Assembly: GCF_009936215.1 (NCBI RefSeq)
Contig: NZ_AP019551.1
Span: 713,501 to 777,500 of the forward strand
Length of the DNA stretch: 64,000 bases
Reading direction: 5' to 3'
From: Athalassotoga saccharophila
Lineage (GTDB): Bacteria; Thermotogota; Thermotogae; Mesoaciditogales; Mesoaciditogaceae
Of the stretch, positions 52,191 through 60,570 are shown one piece after another (position 1 is the stretch's first letter; each line of letters begins with the position of its first letter). The notes beneath the pieces were generated by a model that worked only from the letters and a program-made list of their open reading frames with translations, made no database searches and was not told the origin of the DNA. The position numbers and the translations under genes are program-made.

Positions 52191-53504
52191 ATGTTTGAAA
52201 GTTTACAGAGCAAGTTATCGGAAGCATTTAAGATTTTAAGGGGAAAGGGAAAGATAACAGAGAAAAATATTCAAGATGCCGTCAAACAGGTTAAGATGTC
52301 ACTGCTGGAGGCCGATGTTAATTACAAGGTCGTAAAGGAACTGACCGACAGGATCTCCCAGCGTGCAATAGGAGAAAAGGTCATTCAAAATATCTCTCCG
52401 GATCAGCAGTTTATAAAGATAGTCAACGACGAACTGCTTAAACTCTTTGGAGAGACGGCTTCTTTGGATCTGCACTCAAGGCCTGCAGTTATCCTGATCG
52501 TCGGCCTTCAGGGAAGCGGAAAGACAACTTCGGCTGCCAAACTTGCTTTGTGGCTTAAAAAGAAAAATGGAAGGAATCCATTGCTTGTCGCAGATGATGT
52601 TCATAGGCCTGCCGCGATAGATCAACTCGAGGCTCTCGGCAAAAGTGTCGACATACCGGTCTTTTACGGAGACAGAAAAGATCCTTACAAGATCGCTCGG
52701 GAATCCCTTGATTTCGCTGTGAAAAAAGGTTGTGACGTTGTGATCGTCGATACTGCAGGAAGGCTTCAAATAGACGAAGAGATGATGAAAGAGGCCGAAG
52801 AAATAGCGAAAGTAGTAAAACCCGATGAAGTGTTGATGGTGCTCGACTCTATGGCCGGTCAAGATGTAGTTAACGCGGCAGTCGAATTCGATAAAAGGCT
52901 TTCGGTGACAGGCTTTATAATAACAAAACTCGATGGAGATGCAAGAGGAGGAATTGCGCTATCCACAAAGTACGTAACAGGCAAGCCAATAAAATTCTCG
53001 AGCACCGGAGAAAAGTTAGATCAATTCGATCTTTTTTATCCAGACAGGATCGTCTCGAGGATTCTTGGCATGGGAGACATAGTTTCTCTCGTTGAAAAAG
53101 TTCAGCAAGGTCTCGATAAGAAAAAGATGGAAGAAATGGAAAAGAGACTTAAAAAGGCCCAGTTCACTTTTGATGACTTTTTAGATCAAATCCACCAGAT
53201 AAAAAAGATGGGATCTCTTTCTTCCATTTTGGAAATGATTCCGGGTGCTCAGAATGTCAAAGACCTTAAGATCGACGATGAACAGGTAAAGCATGTCGAG
53301 GCCATAATAAATTCAATGACAAAGAAGGAAAGATCCAATCCCGAGATAATAAATTTTTCAAGAAAAGAAAGAATTGCGAAGGGAAGCGGAAGACCTCTTT
53401 CCGAAGTGAACAAACTCATGAAAAACTATGAAGACATGAAAAAAATGCTTAAAAAATTCAATAAGATCGATAAATTAGGGAAGTTCCCTTTTCAGATGAA
53501 ATAA
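52191..53504 (+). CDS. ffh: Signal recognition particle protein Ffh
   Basis: 437 aa. N domain, then the G domain: GLQGSGKTTSAAKLA, VDTAGRLQIDEEM, ITKLDGDARGG. The methionine-containing M domain (residues ~320-437) includes MTKKERSNPEIINFSRKERI and SGRPLSEVNKLMKNYEDMKK. It binds signal sequences and SRP RNA and delivers ribosomes to the membrane. It is first in the operon with rpsP. RBS GAGGTGGG. Confidence 0.97.
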   Translation: MFESLQSKLSEAFKILRGKGKITEKNIQDAVKQVKMSLLEADVNYKVVKELTDRISQRAIGEKVIQNISPDQQFIKIVNDELLKLFGETASLDLHSRPAVILIVGLQGSGKTTSAAKLALWLKKKNGRNPLLVADDVHRPAAIDQLEALGKSVDIPVFYGDRKDPYKIARESLDFAVKKGCDVVIVDTAGRLQIDEEMMKEAEEIAKVVKPDEVLMVLDSMAGQDVVNAAVEFDKRLSVTGFIITKLDGDARGGIALSTKYVTGKPIKFSSTGEKLDQFDLFYPDRIVSRILGMGDIVSLVEKVQQGLDKKKMEEMEKRLKKAQFTFDDFLDQIHQIKKMGSLSSILEMIPGAQNVKDLKIDDEQVKHVEAIINSMTKKERSNPEIINFSRKERIAKGSGRPLSEVNKLMKNYEDMKKMLKKFNKIDKLGKFPFQMK

Positions 53505-53515
53505 GGAGGTGCAAA

Positions 53516-53788
53516 ATGGTTAAGATCAAACTTACCAGAATGGGAAAAAGAGGTCAACCTTTTTACAGAATCATCGTCGTTGAATCTTCAAAGTCAAGGG
53601 ATGGTGCTTACATAGAGTCTCTTGGTTATTACAATCCGATGAAAGAGCCATTTGAGGTCAAAATAGACGATGAAAGGACTCTTTACTGGCTCGAGCACGG
53701 AGCCCAGCCAACGGAGACCGTTAGATCTCTGCTTTCTAAAAATGGAATAATGAAATCTTACCATGAAAAACGCTTTGTAAAGGGATAA
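53516..53788 (+). CDS. rpsP: 30S ribosomal protein S16
   Basis: 90 aa. Typical start VKIKLTRMGKRGQPFYRIIV and GYYNPMKEP. RBS GGAGG 7 bases before ATG 53516. Lies between ffh and khpA, the usual bacterial order. Confidence 0.97.
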   Translation: MVKIKLTRMGKRGQPFYRIIVVESSKSRDGAYIESLGYYNPMKEPFEVKIDDERTLYWLEHGAQPTETVRSLLSKNGIMKSYHEKRFVKG

Positions 53789-53790
53789 TC

Positions 53791-54024
53791 GTGGACGTAA
53801 AAGAATCTCTTGAATTCATGATAAAATCCGTTTGCAAAGAGCCAGAATTTGTAAGAATCAAAGAAAGTTTTGAGGATGGAAAGACCATTTACGAGATCTT
53901 TGTGTCAGACGAGGACATAGGACAGATAATAGGCAAAGATGGAAGAACTATAAAATCGATAGAGTTAATCCTTAGATCTTTGAAAAATGGCGAGGGGGAT
54001 TTTGAATTAAAGGTGATCAGATGA
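53791..54024 (+). CDS. khpA: KH-domain RNA-binding protein KhpA
   Basis: 77 aa. A single KH domain with the GxxG loop in DIGQIIGKDGRTIKSIE. It binds RNA, usually as a partner of KhpB/Jag, and affects ribosome maturation and cell size in Firmicutes. The start is GTG 53791, 2 bp after rpsP; it overlaps rimM by 4 bp. Confidence 0.92.
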   Translation: MDVKESLEFMIKSVCKEPEFVRIKESFEDGKTIYEIFVSDEDIGQIIGKDGRTIKSIELILRSLKNGEGDFELKVIR

Positions 54025-54518
54025 ATCTTGTCGCGATAGGAAAGGTTTTTTCAGTTTTCGGCCTGAATGGAAAGGTTAAGTTCTATCCCTACATAGAAGA
54101 TCGTGATATGAAGAATTTCTTAAACCATGATGTGTGGATAGGACGTAACTCCAAAAAAGTTTCAAAAATAAGGATAAACTCTCTTGCTAAAATGAGCAAT
54201 CACCAGATAATAGGATTTGATGGATTCGATTCCGTGGATAAGGTCAAAAACCTTGCAGGTCAAATGATATACGTCGATGAATCAGACCTGCCCGTTTTAA
54301 GAGAGAATGAATATTATTTTTACCAACTTATCGAATCCACAGTCTATTACGAGGATGGGAGCGAGGCCGGAATCGTAACTGATGTTATAAGGACAGGATC
54401 TAACGATGTTCTCGTGATTGGAAATGAAGAGATTTTGGTTCCGGTTATAAAAGATTACATCTTGGAGATGGATCTTAAAAATCACAGAATAACGGTTAGA
54501 AAGATGGAGTGGTTCTGA
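54021..54518 (+). CDS. rimM: Ribosome maturation factor RimM
   Basis: 165 aa. N-terminal reductase-like barrel with AIGKVFSVFGLNGKVKFYPY, and a C-terminal PRC barrel (DVLVIGNEEILVPVIKDYI). It helps 30S head assembly with S19. It overlaps khpA by 4 bp, and trmD begins 1 bp after its stop. Confidence 0.94.
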   Translation: MNLVAIGKVFSVFGLNGKVKFYPYIEDRDMKNFLNHDVWIGRNSKKVSKIRINSLAKMSNHQIIGFDGFDSVDKVKNLAGQMIYVDESDLPVLRENEYYFYQLIESTVYYEDGSEAGIVTDVIRTGSNDVLVIGNEEILVPVIKDYILEMDLKNHRITVRKMEWF

Positions 54519-54519
54519 T

Positions 54520-55254
54520 TTGAAGATCGAAGTTGTAACGACCATTCCTGAACTTTTTGATTCCTTCGTGAAATTTGGAGTCGTCGGGAGGGCCATAAGT
54601 TCAAAAAGGATAGAATTCACCGTTATAAATTTGAGAGACTATACTCACGACAGACATAAGACCACGGACGATTACACTTATGGTACTGGAATCGGAATGG
54701 TGATGAAGGTTGAGCCGGTCTTTGAGATGTTCGATGAATATGTCAAAAATTACGGAAGGCCGTGGATTGTCTATCCTTCTCCACAGGGAGAGATCTTCGA
54801 TCAGCAAAAAGCGATAGAACTTTCGTCTAAATCCGATGTGATGTTTTTGTGCGGAAGATACGAGGGAATAGATGAGAGGATCATGTCGATCGTTGACGAG
54901 GAAATATCTATAGGAGATTTCGTTGTAAGCGGTGGTGAAAGTGTAACGATGGTCTTCATAGAGGCAATCGCAAGGATGATTCCGGGCGTTGTTGGAAAAC
55001 ACGCTTCTGTCAAGGATGACTCATTTTTTGCGGGCCTTCTGGATCACTCCAATTACACGAGGCCGCCATCTTACAGGGGAATGGAAGTTCCCGAGATATT
55101 GAGATGCGGAGATCACGCAAAAATAGGAAAATATCTTCTTAAAGATGCGATAATTAGGACTGCAAAAAAGAGGCCGGATCTTTTTTTGAAAAGAGATTTC
55201 ACCCTTGAGGAAAAGGCGGCCATAGTGGAATTGCTCAGGGAGAAGACATGTTAG
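54520..55254 (+). CDS. trmD: tRNA (guanine-N1-)-methyltransferase TrmD
   Basis: 244 aa SPOUT enzyme making m1G37. Motifs: TTIPELFDSF, YGTGIGMVMK, LCGRYEGIDERI, IGDFVVSGGES and GLLDHSNYTRPPSYRG. The start is TTG 54520. It overlaps the next SPOUT gene by 7 bp. Confidence 0.97.
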   Translation: MKIEVVTTIPELFDSFVKFGVVGRAISSKRIEFTVINLRDYTHDRHKTTDDYTYGTGIGMVMKVEPVFEMFDEYVKNYGRPWIVYPSPQGEIFDQQKAIELSSKSDVMFLCGRYEGIDERIMSIVDEEISIGDFVVSGGESVTMVFIEAIARMIPGVVGKHASVKDDSFFAGLLDHSNYTRPPSYRGMEVPEILRCGDHAKIGKYLLKDAIIRTAKKRPDLFLKRDFTLEEKAAIVELLREKTC

Positions 55255-55814
55255 ACAAAATATACGTTGGAGTTTTGCATTACCCTTCCATTGGCAAGGA
55301 TGGAAGAATAGTAACGACCGCAGTCGTGAATATGGATGTTCACGATATAGCGAGAACTTGCAGAACCTATCTTGTCAAGAAGTATTACATAGTCAACAAC
55401 CTTCCCGTCCAGAAACAAATAGTTTTAAGGGTTTTGAATTTTTGGGGAAGTGATTTCGGAAAAAATTACAATTCTTCAAGGTTTGAGGCTTTAAAACTTG
55501 TCAAGATGGTCTCTTACTACGAAGATTTGATAGAAGACATTACCAGAGTAGAAGGATGTGAACCTGTAAAGATTTTCACGTCTGCAAAGAAAAGAGACAA
55601 TATGGTCTCTTACGCGACCTTAAGAAACATGATCGTTAGAGATGAAAGACCTTTTTTGTTTCTTTTCGGAACTGGACAGGGAATGCCGAAGGAAATTCTT
55701 GAGACGTGTGATATATCTTTAGAGCCAATAAGGGCTTTTTCGGATTACAATCATCTTTCTGTAAGATCGGCTGTTGCCATAACTTTGGATAGAGCGATAG
55801 GAGAATTGATCTAA
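55248..55814 (+). CDS. SPOUT-fold RNA methyltransferase, TM1570-like
   Basis: 188 aa. The C-terminal half has the SPOUT knot pattern: FLFLFGTGQGMPKEIL and PIRAFSDYNHLSVRSAVAITLDRAIGE. A protein of this type follows trmD in Thermotoga maritima, as I recall, and has a known SPOUT structure; its RNA target is not established. It overlaps trmD by 7 bp and precedes rplS. It serves as a marker of Thermotogota-like gene order. Confidence 0.82.
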   Translation: MLDKIYVGVLHYPSIGKDGRIVTTAVVNMDVHDIARTCRTYLVKKYYIVNNLPVQKQIVLRVLNFWGSDFGKNYNSSRFEALKLVKMVSYYEDLIEDITRVEGCEPVKIFTSAKKRDNMVSYATLRNMIVRDERPFLFLFGTGQGMPKEILETCDISLEPIRAFSDYNHLSVRSAVAITLDRAIGELI

Positions 55815-55830
55815 AAGGAGGTCATTTAAA

Positions 55831-56190
55831 ATGGATCAACTTATAAGGGCCATAGAACTGCCCGATAAAAAGGAGTTACCAAAGATATCCATAGGGGATG
55901 TGGTAAAGGTTACGACTTCAGTTGTGGAAGGAGGAAAGGAAAGGGGCCAGGTTTTTGAAGGGACAGTTATAGCGATGTCTGGATCCTCTGGCGGAAGAAC
56001 ATTTACAGTCAGAAAGATCTCACATAACGCCATAGGAGTGGAGAGAATTTTCCCCTTCAATTCTCCGTCTATAAAGGATATTACGATCGTCAGACACAAC
56101 AAAGTAAGAAGGGCGAAACTCTATTACATAAGGGCCTTGAAAGGCAAAAAAGCGAGAATGAAGGAAAAACGCCAGATGCCTTCAAATTAA
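55831..56190 (+). CDS. rplS: 50S ribosomal protein L19
   Basis: 119 aa. Family motifs: GDVVKVTTSVVEGGKERGQV, FEGTVIA, GVERIFPFNSPSI and VRRAKLYYIRALKGKKARMK. RBS AAAGGAGG. The conserved trmD-(SPOUT)-rplS order supports it. Confidence 0.97.
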   Translation: MDQLIRAIELPDKKELPKISIGDVVKVTTSVVEGGKERGQVFEGTVIAMSGSSGGRTFTVRKISHNAIGVERIFPFNSPSIKDITIVRHNKVRRAKLYYIRALKGKKARMKEKRQMPSN

Positions 56191-56200
56191 GGTGTTTGAA

Positions 56201-57094
56201 GTGGCGAACAAAACGGCCAAAAAATCTGGTGATCTATCCAAAAGAGTAAAACATGAGACGTGGGAATGGATAAAAGCCATCGTTATAGCGATACTTATAG
56301 TCATACCCGTAAAACTCTTTGTTCTCGATACGATGATCGTTCCCACGGGTTCTATGATACCTACGATAATGCCCGGAGATAGGATCTTCGTGGATCAGAT
56401 ATCGTGGAAATACAAGGATCTTAAAATAGGAGACATAATAGTCTTCTGGACGCCATTTGTCGATAAATCTTCTTTGGCAATGCTTGGACCTTTTGACAGG
56501 TTTATGGACGCTTTAAGTCCTGTCCATTACGCGGGCCATGTGAAATACGTAAAAAGGCTCATAGCGGTAGGAGGGGACACCGTTCAACTTGTTCCAATAG
56601 CTAATAAATATTTTAAAACAATAAATCAACCTGTTATATTTGGAGCCCAACCAATAAAGCAAGAAGTTGAATCTAATAAGATAGTTTATTTTTACCAAGC
56701 TTATGAAGTTGAAATAAACGGCAAGATACCCGATGGACTTAAAAAAATTGAATATATTAGTGCTGGGATTTTCAACGATCCGAATTTTTACAAAGAAATG
56801 GCTTATCCTAATAAATATATAAATCCAAACTATAATTTCTTTGTATACTACAACCAAGACATGGATTATACGACGTATTACAACTCTGTTGTCTCGAAGT
56901 GGGGAAATTATGTTACCGAAGATGCTTCGGGCAATATAGTCATTCACGTACCTAAAGGATATTTTTTTGCCATGGGTGATAACACGACAGATTCTTTTGA
57001 CAGCAGGTACTGGGGCTTTGTGCCGATGTCAAATATGATAGGCACGCCATTTTTGAGAATATGGCCTCTTAACAGGTTTGGAGTGATGAAATAA
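56201..57094 (+). CDS. lepB: Signal peptidase I
   Basis: 297 aa. One N-terminal membrane helix (AIVIAILIVIPVKLFVL), nucleophile Ser in VPTGSMIPTIMPGDRI, catalytic Lys in HVKYVKRLIAVGGD, and the box GDNTTDSFDSRYWGFV. An insert of about 100 residues between the Lys and the last box (roughly 130-235) is Asn/Tyr-rich and AT-rich in DNA, unlike the flanks. GTG 56201 with AAGGTG upstream is preferred over GTG 56192. It overlaps rbgA by 1 bp. Confidence 0.93.
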   Translation: MANKTAKKSGDLSKRVKHETWEWIKAIVIAILIVIPVKLFVLDTMIVPTGSMIPTIMPGDRIFVDQISWKYKDLKIGDIIVFWTPFVDKSSLAMLGPFDRFMDALSPVHYAGHVKYVKRLIAVGGDTVQLVPIANKYFKTINQPVIFGAQPIKQEVESNKIVYFYQAYEVEINGKIPDGLKKIEYISAGIFNDPNFYKEMAYPNKYINPNYNFFVYYNQDMDYTTYYNSVVSKWGNYVTEDASGNIVIHVPKGYFFAMGDNTTDSFDSRYWGFVPMSNMIGTPFLRIWPLNRFGVMK

Positions 57095-57882
57095 TGGAAG
57101 TATGGTACCCATCTCATATAGAAAAAGCCAAAAGGGCCATAAAATCCCTTATAAAACTCGTAAGCGGTATAATAGAGATCGTTGACGCAAGGGCTCCAAT
57201 GGCGACAAGGCCTCTCGATATAGAGCCGTATTTCAAAGACAAAAAGCGTCTCATCTTTCTTAACAAGGCGGATCTTGCCGAAGAAGATGTCACGAAAAGA
57301 TGGGTTGAGAAGTTCTCAAGGGAATGCCAGACTCTTTCAGGATCGATAAAGGAGATGCCCAACATTCAGGAGATCTTCATGCCATTTAGATCTGATCATG
57401 AGGTGAACATATTGATCGTCGGTATGCCAAATGTTGGCAAATCCACCCTTGTTAACATGGTCAAAAAAAAGCGTGCCGCCGCGATCGGAGATAAACCCGG
57501 CGTTACAAGATCTGTTCAATGGATAAGAATAGACGATAAGATGAAATTGCTTGACACTCCCGGCATTACCTATCCAAAGATCTCGAATGAGATACTTTAC
57601 GCTAAATTGGGTTTGTGCAACGTCATAGACATCGAGCAGGTTGATTTTGAGGCACTTGTGTATTACGAATTAGATTTGCTCTCGAAGATAAAGCCGGAAC
57701 TGATAGAAAAGATAGGAGAGGGAGATTCAATAGTTAAGAGAATAGAAAGTTACGGAATGCAAAGAGGATTTATTCTTAAAGGTGGCGTTTTGGATATAAA
57801 TAGAACGCTTTTGACATTGCATAGGGAAATAACGCACGAAAAATTTGGTAAAATAAGTTATGAATTTCCAGAGGATTTTTGA
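57094..57882 (+). CDS. rbgA: Ribosome biogenesis GTPase YlqF/RbgA
   Basis: 262 aa with circularly permuted GTPase motifs: NKADLA (G4) first, then GMPNVGKSTLV (G1), a Thr-containing switch GVTRSVQW and DTPGITYP (G3). It binds the 50S subunit during late assembly. It overlaps lepB by 1 bp. Confidence 0.93.
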   Translation: MEVWYPSHIEKAKRAIKSLIKLVSGIIEIVDARAPMATRPLDIEPYFKDKKRLIFLNKADLAEEDVTKRWVEKFSRECQTLSGSIKEMPNIQEIFMPFRSDHEVNILIVGMPNVGKSTLVNMVKKKRAAAIGDKPGVTRSVQWIRIDDKMKLLDTPGITYPKISNEILYAKLGLCNVIDIEQVDFEALVYYELDLLSKIKPELIEKIGEGDSIVKRIESYGMQRGFILKGGVLDINRTLLTLHREITHEKFGKISYEFPEDF

Positions 57883-57895
57883 AAGGAGAAAAAAT

Positions 57896-58129
57896 ATGGA
57901 CACATTTGAAAAGGTCAAACAACTTATCTCCGACAAATTGGGAGTCGAAGGTGATAAAATAACAGAAAAGTCCTCTTTTGTCGATGATCTTGGAGCGGAT
58001 TCTTTGGATCTCGTCGATCTTGTCATGGCGTTGGAAGATGAATTTGGCATAAAGGTTGATGATGATAAACTTGAAAAGTTCGTCACGGTTGGAGATGTTG
58101 TTCAATATATCAACAGCGTCAGGAAGTGA
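57896..58129 (+). CDS. acpP: Acyl carrier protein
   Basis: 77 aa acidic four-helix protein. The phosphopantetheine Ser is in LGADSLDLVDLVMALE. ATG 57896 has the RBS AAAGGAG. It carries acyl chains in fatty-acid synthesis. It lies alone among division and ribosome genes; no other fab gene is in the window. Confidence 0.96.
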   Translation: MDTFEKVKQLISDKLGVEGDKITEKSSFVDDLGADSLDLVDLVMALEDEFGIKVDDDKLEKFVTVGDVVQYINSVRK

Positions 58130-58150
58130 TTTTCTTAAAGAGGTGGGGTA

Positions 58151-58825
58151 ATGGGAAATGTCGATTTGAGAATGACAAAAAGGGGAGTTGTGCTTTACAT
58201 AGAAGAGTACGATGACTTGGACGATCTCTTTGTTCAGATAACCAACAAATTTTCCCAGTTAAATGGTTTCTTCGCCGAAGATGATAAGATATCTGTCATG
58301 TTGAAGGATAAGGAAAAACATTCGAAGGATATAACGGAGATAATTTCTTTCATTGAAAAGATGGGATTCAAAGTGGGCGAAATTCTCGTCGGTGAAATGA
58401 GTCAGAATGTAAAGCAAAAAACTCTCTCGGTAAAGGAAAAATTGAGTCTTGTAGATGAAGAAGATAAGTCACGTATGAATCCAACGAAGGTTATAAAAAA
58501 GACCGTGAGATCTGGTCAGGCCATAGTGCACGATGGGGATGTAATGCTCATAGGAAATCTTAACGATGGCGGAGAGATAATAGCCGGTGGAAATGTCGTC
58601 GTTATAGGAGAGGCCAGAGGCGTTATAAGGGCCGGATCGAGGGGAAATGAAGAGGCTATAATATATGCCGTCATTATGTCACCGGAATTAATTCAGATAG
58701 CCAATTACGTCATCCATTTAAATGAGCCGGTTGTAAATGCCATTGGCTATGTGAGAAACGGTAAGGTCCTTGTCGAAAGGTTTGATACGGTCAAATTTGG
58801 TCAGGTGATGAATCATCGGGAATGA
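58151..58825 (+). CDS. minC: Septum-site-determining protein MinC
   Basis: 224 aa. The N-terminal FtsZ-interacting domain (residues ~1-100) is weakly conserved. The C-terminal beta-helix is clear: KKTVRSGQAIVHDGDVMLIG, NDGGEIIAGGNVVVIG and EARGVIRAG. It inhibits FtsZ ring assembly when recruited by MinD. It is about 45 kb from minD-minE. It starts 21 bp after acpP, with GAGGTGGGG upstream. Confidence 0.92.
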   Translation: MGNVDLRMTKRGVVLYIEEYDDLDDLFVQITNKFSQLNGFFAEDDKISVMLKDKEKHSKDITEIISFIEKMGFKVGEILVGEMSQNVKQKTLSVKEKLSLVDEEDKSRMNPTKVIKKTVRSGQAIVHDGDVMLIGNLNDGGEIIAGGNVVVIGEARGVIRAGSRGNEEAIIYAVIMSPELIQIANYVIHLNEPVVNAIGYVRNGKVLVERFDTVKFGQVMNHRE

Positions 58826-58829
58826 AAAA

Positions 58830-59843
58830 TTGTTAGTGTCCGATTTTTTGCCAGTTAGAAATGATCAAAACAAGATGTCTGTTTATCTTCTCCAAAAAAA
58901 GGCTGATTTCCAAGAATTCATCGAAACGCTTTATCGTGGTAGAGAGTTCATTTACATAGTTGATTCGAAGATAAGGCTTTTTCACACGGATTTCGTCAGT
59001 TCTGCTGAAAGTACGCCGATCTTCGCCGGAGAAAGGGCAAAATCCGTCATAGGAATGATGGACGTTCAAAATCTCATAATAAATTCTGAAATGAACGATC
59101 CGGTCGTTGTGGCGATTGGCGGTGGAAGTGTCCTTGATACGTGTGGTTTTGCCCTTGCAACGTACAAAAAACGTCTGGATACCGTCTTTGTTCCAACAAC
59201 GCTTAGCGCTCAACTTGAAAGTTTTTTCAAAAATGAAGTTTATCTTAATTTCGATAGAGTAAAGGATGCCATGAAGGTGCGGTTCCAGCCAGATGTGCTT
59301 GTCAACATCGTTGAATTCACGAAAACGCAACTTGTCGAAGAAAAAAAACTCTCAATGATCCATGCTATATCCTTTGGACTTTCTCATTCGAAAAAATTTT
59401 TTGACATGGTCGAGAAGATACTCAATTCAGAATTGATCGGAAATTATGAAGTTATATCTCACATGATCTTTGAAAGTCTAAGGTTGAAGATAAACACGGG
59501 TCAGGTAAATGTTGGAGAGGAGAGCGCCCGTGCTTTTATGACGGCCTCTCAATTGAACATTCCGTACCTTGTTGCACTTTACTACGGTGTTATGATCGAA
59601 TCTTTTGTCTCTTACAAACTTGGATTTATCTCCGAAGAAGAGATGAACAAGATTTATTCTGTTTTGAAAATGTCTTCAAATGCCCATTTCGATTTTTCTT
59701 CTGCCATAGATCAGATCTCATCTTACGATGAGCCTTTGAAGATGAAATTGCCCGTAAGAATAGGTAAAACCATGGATTATCAAATTTTTCCGGGCTTTTT
59801 GGCAGAAATGATTTATTCGGCCCATTCAAAAGGGTTGATATAA
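58830..59843 (+). CDS. 3-dehydroquinate synthase-like pseudoenzyme
   Basis: 337 aa. The nucleotide-binding part resembles AroB: VVAIGGGSVLDTCGFALATY and VFVPTTLSAQLES. The AroB segment that follows (DSSVGGKTG) is missing, being replaced by FFKNEVYLNF. The regions holding the zinc ligands (a Glu, then two His in LNxGHTxGHA and HGEAVAxG) read AISFGLSHSKKFF and ASQLNIPYLVALYYGVM, so the ligands appear lost. Catalysis is unlikely. TTG 58830 is used. It lies between minC and the SPOR genes and may have a structural or regulatory role. Confidence 0.7.
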   Translation: MLVSDFLPVRNDQNKMSVYLLQKKADFQEFIETLYRGREFIYIVDSKIRLFHTDFVSSAESTPIFAGERAKSVIGMMDVQNLIINSEMNDPVVVAIGGGSVLDTCGFALATYKKRLDTVFVPTTLSAQLESFFKNEVYLNFDRVKDAMKVRFQPDVLVNIVEFTKTQLVEEKKLSMIHAISFGLSHSKKFFDMVEKILNSELIGNYEVISHMIFESLRLKINTGQVNVGEESARAFMTASQLNIPYLVALYYGVMIESFVSYKLGFISEEEMNKIYSVLKMSSNAHFDFSSAIDQISSYDEPLKMKLPVRIGKTMDYQIFPGFLAEMIYSAHSKGLI

Positions 59844-59855
59844 AGGGAGGTTAAA

Positions 59856-60560
59856 ATGGATAAGCAGAATATGTACTCTGTGGTAAGAGTGGTTCTACTT
59901 GTCGTGTTTATAGTCGTTGCACTTGGAGCCCTTATATGGGTTGCATCGTTGAGTGGAAAGATAAGCAGCATAGATCGCAAAGCTTCAAGCGCCCAAACAG
60001 CCGTCGCTTCTTTGACAACTCGCATAGCAAGTTTAACTGCGAGTATAGCAAAATTAAAAAGTGTGAGTACGACGAGACTTTCGTCAAGTGTGTCAGTCAA
60101 TCTTCCAACATTGCAGTCAACTTACATAAGCCTTCAATCTATAACCTATCCTTTGCTGTTGGCAAATGCTCCGGAATCCTTAAGTTCGAACATTTCACTG
60201 ACAACGATAACATCTACGAATCTTGACACTCTAAAGCCTTTGCTCTCATCGACCAATACTTATGAAATAACGCAGATGAACAATCTCTATTATTTTGCGT
60301 ACCCGGGAAGCGGGGTTACATATTCAATACAGGTATTGTCCTCCCCTTATCCGGACAGGGTGCTTGCTCTGGTTAAGTCTTTAAGGAGCGCGGGAGTGCC
60401 GGCCTTTAAGATAGACTATTCTTCTCAATCTGGACTATTTATAGGAGTTTTTCCAGATTACAATTCTGCCTCTGCTTATGCCAATGCAATCTCAACTCCT
60501 AACGTGACATCGATAGTTGGATCCGGAGCCTCTTCGTGGCTCATAAGAACGATACCGTAG
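59856..60560 (+). CDS. Membrane-anchored SPOR-domain protein (first copy)
   Basis: 234 aa. One N-terminal membrane helix (residues ~10-32), then a Ser/Thr/Ala coiled coil (AQTAVASLTTRIASLTASIA) and low-complexity linker. The C-terminal ~75 residues form a SPOR-type domain (YSIQVLSSPYPDRVLALV, AGVPAFKIDY, GLFIGVFPDYNSA). SPOR domains bind denuded septal peptidoglycan, which fits a division role beside minC. A close paralogue follows. Confidence 0.82.
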   Translation: MDKQNMYSVVRVVLLVVFIVVALGALIWVASLSGKISSIDRKASSAQTAVASLTTRIASLTASIAKLKSVSTTRLSSSVSVNLPTLQSTYISLQSITYPLLLANAPESLSSNISLTTITSTNLDTLKPLLSSTNTYEITQMNNLYYFAYPGSGVTYSIQVLSSPYPDRVLALVKSLRSAGVPAFKIDYSSQSGLFIGVFPDYNSASAYANAISTPNVTSIVGSGASSWLIRTIP

Positions 60561-60570
60561 AGGTGCTCGA

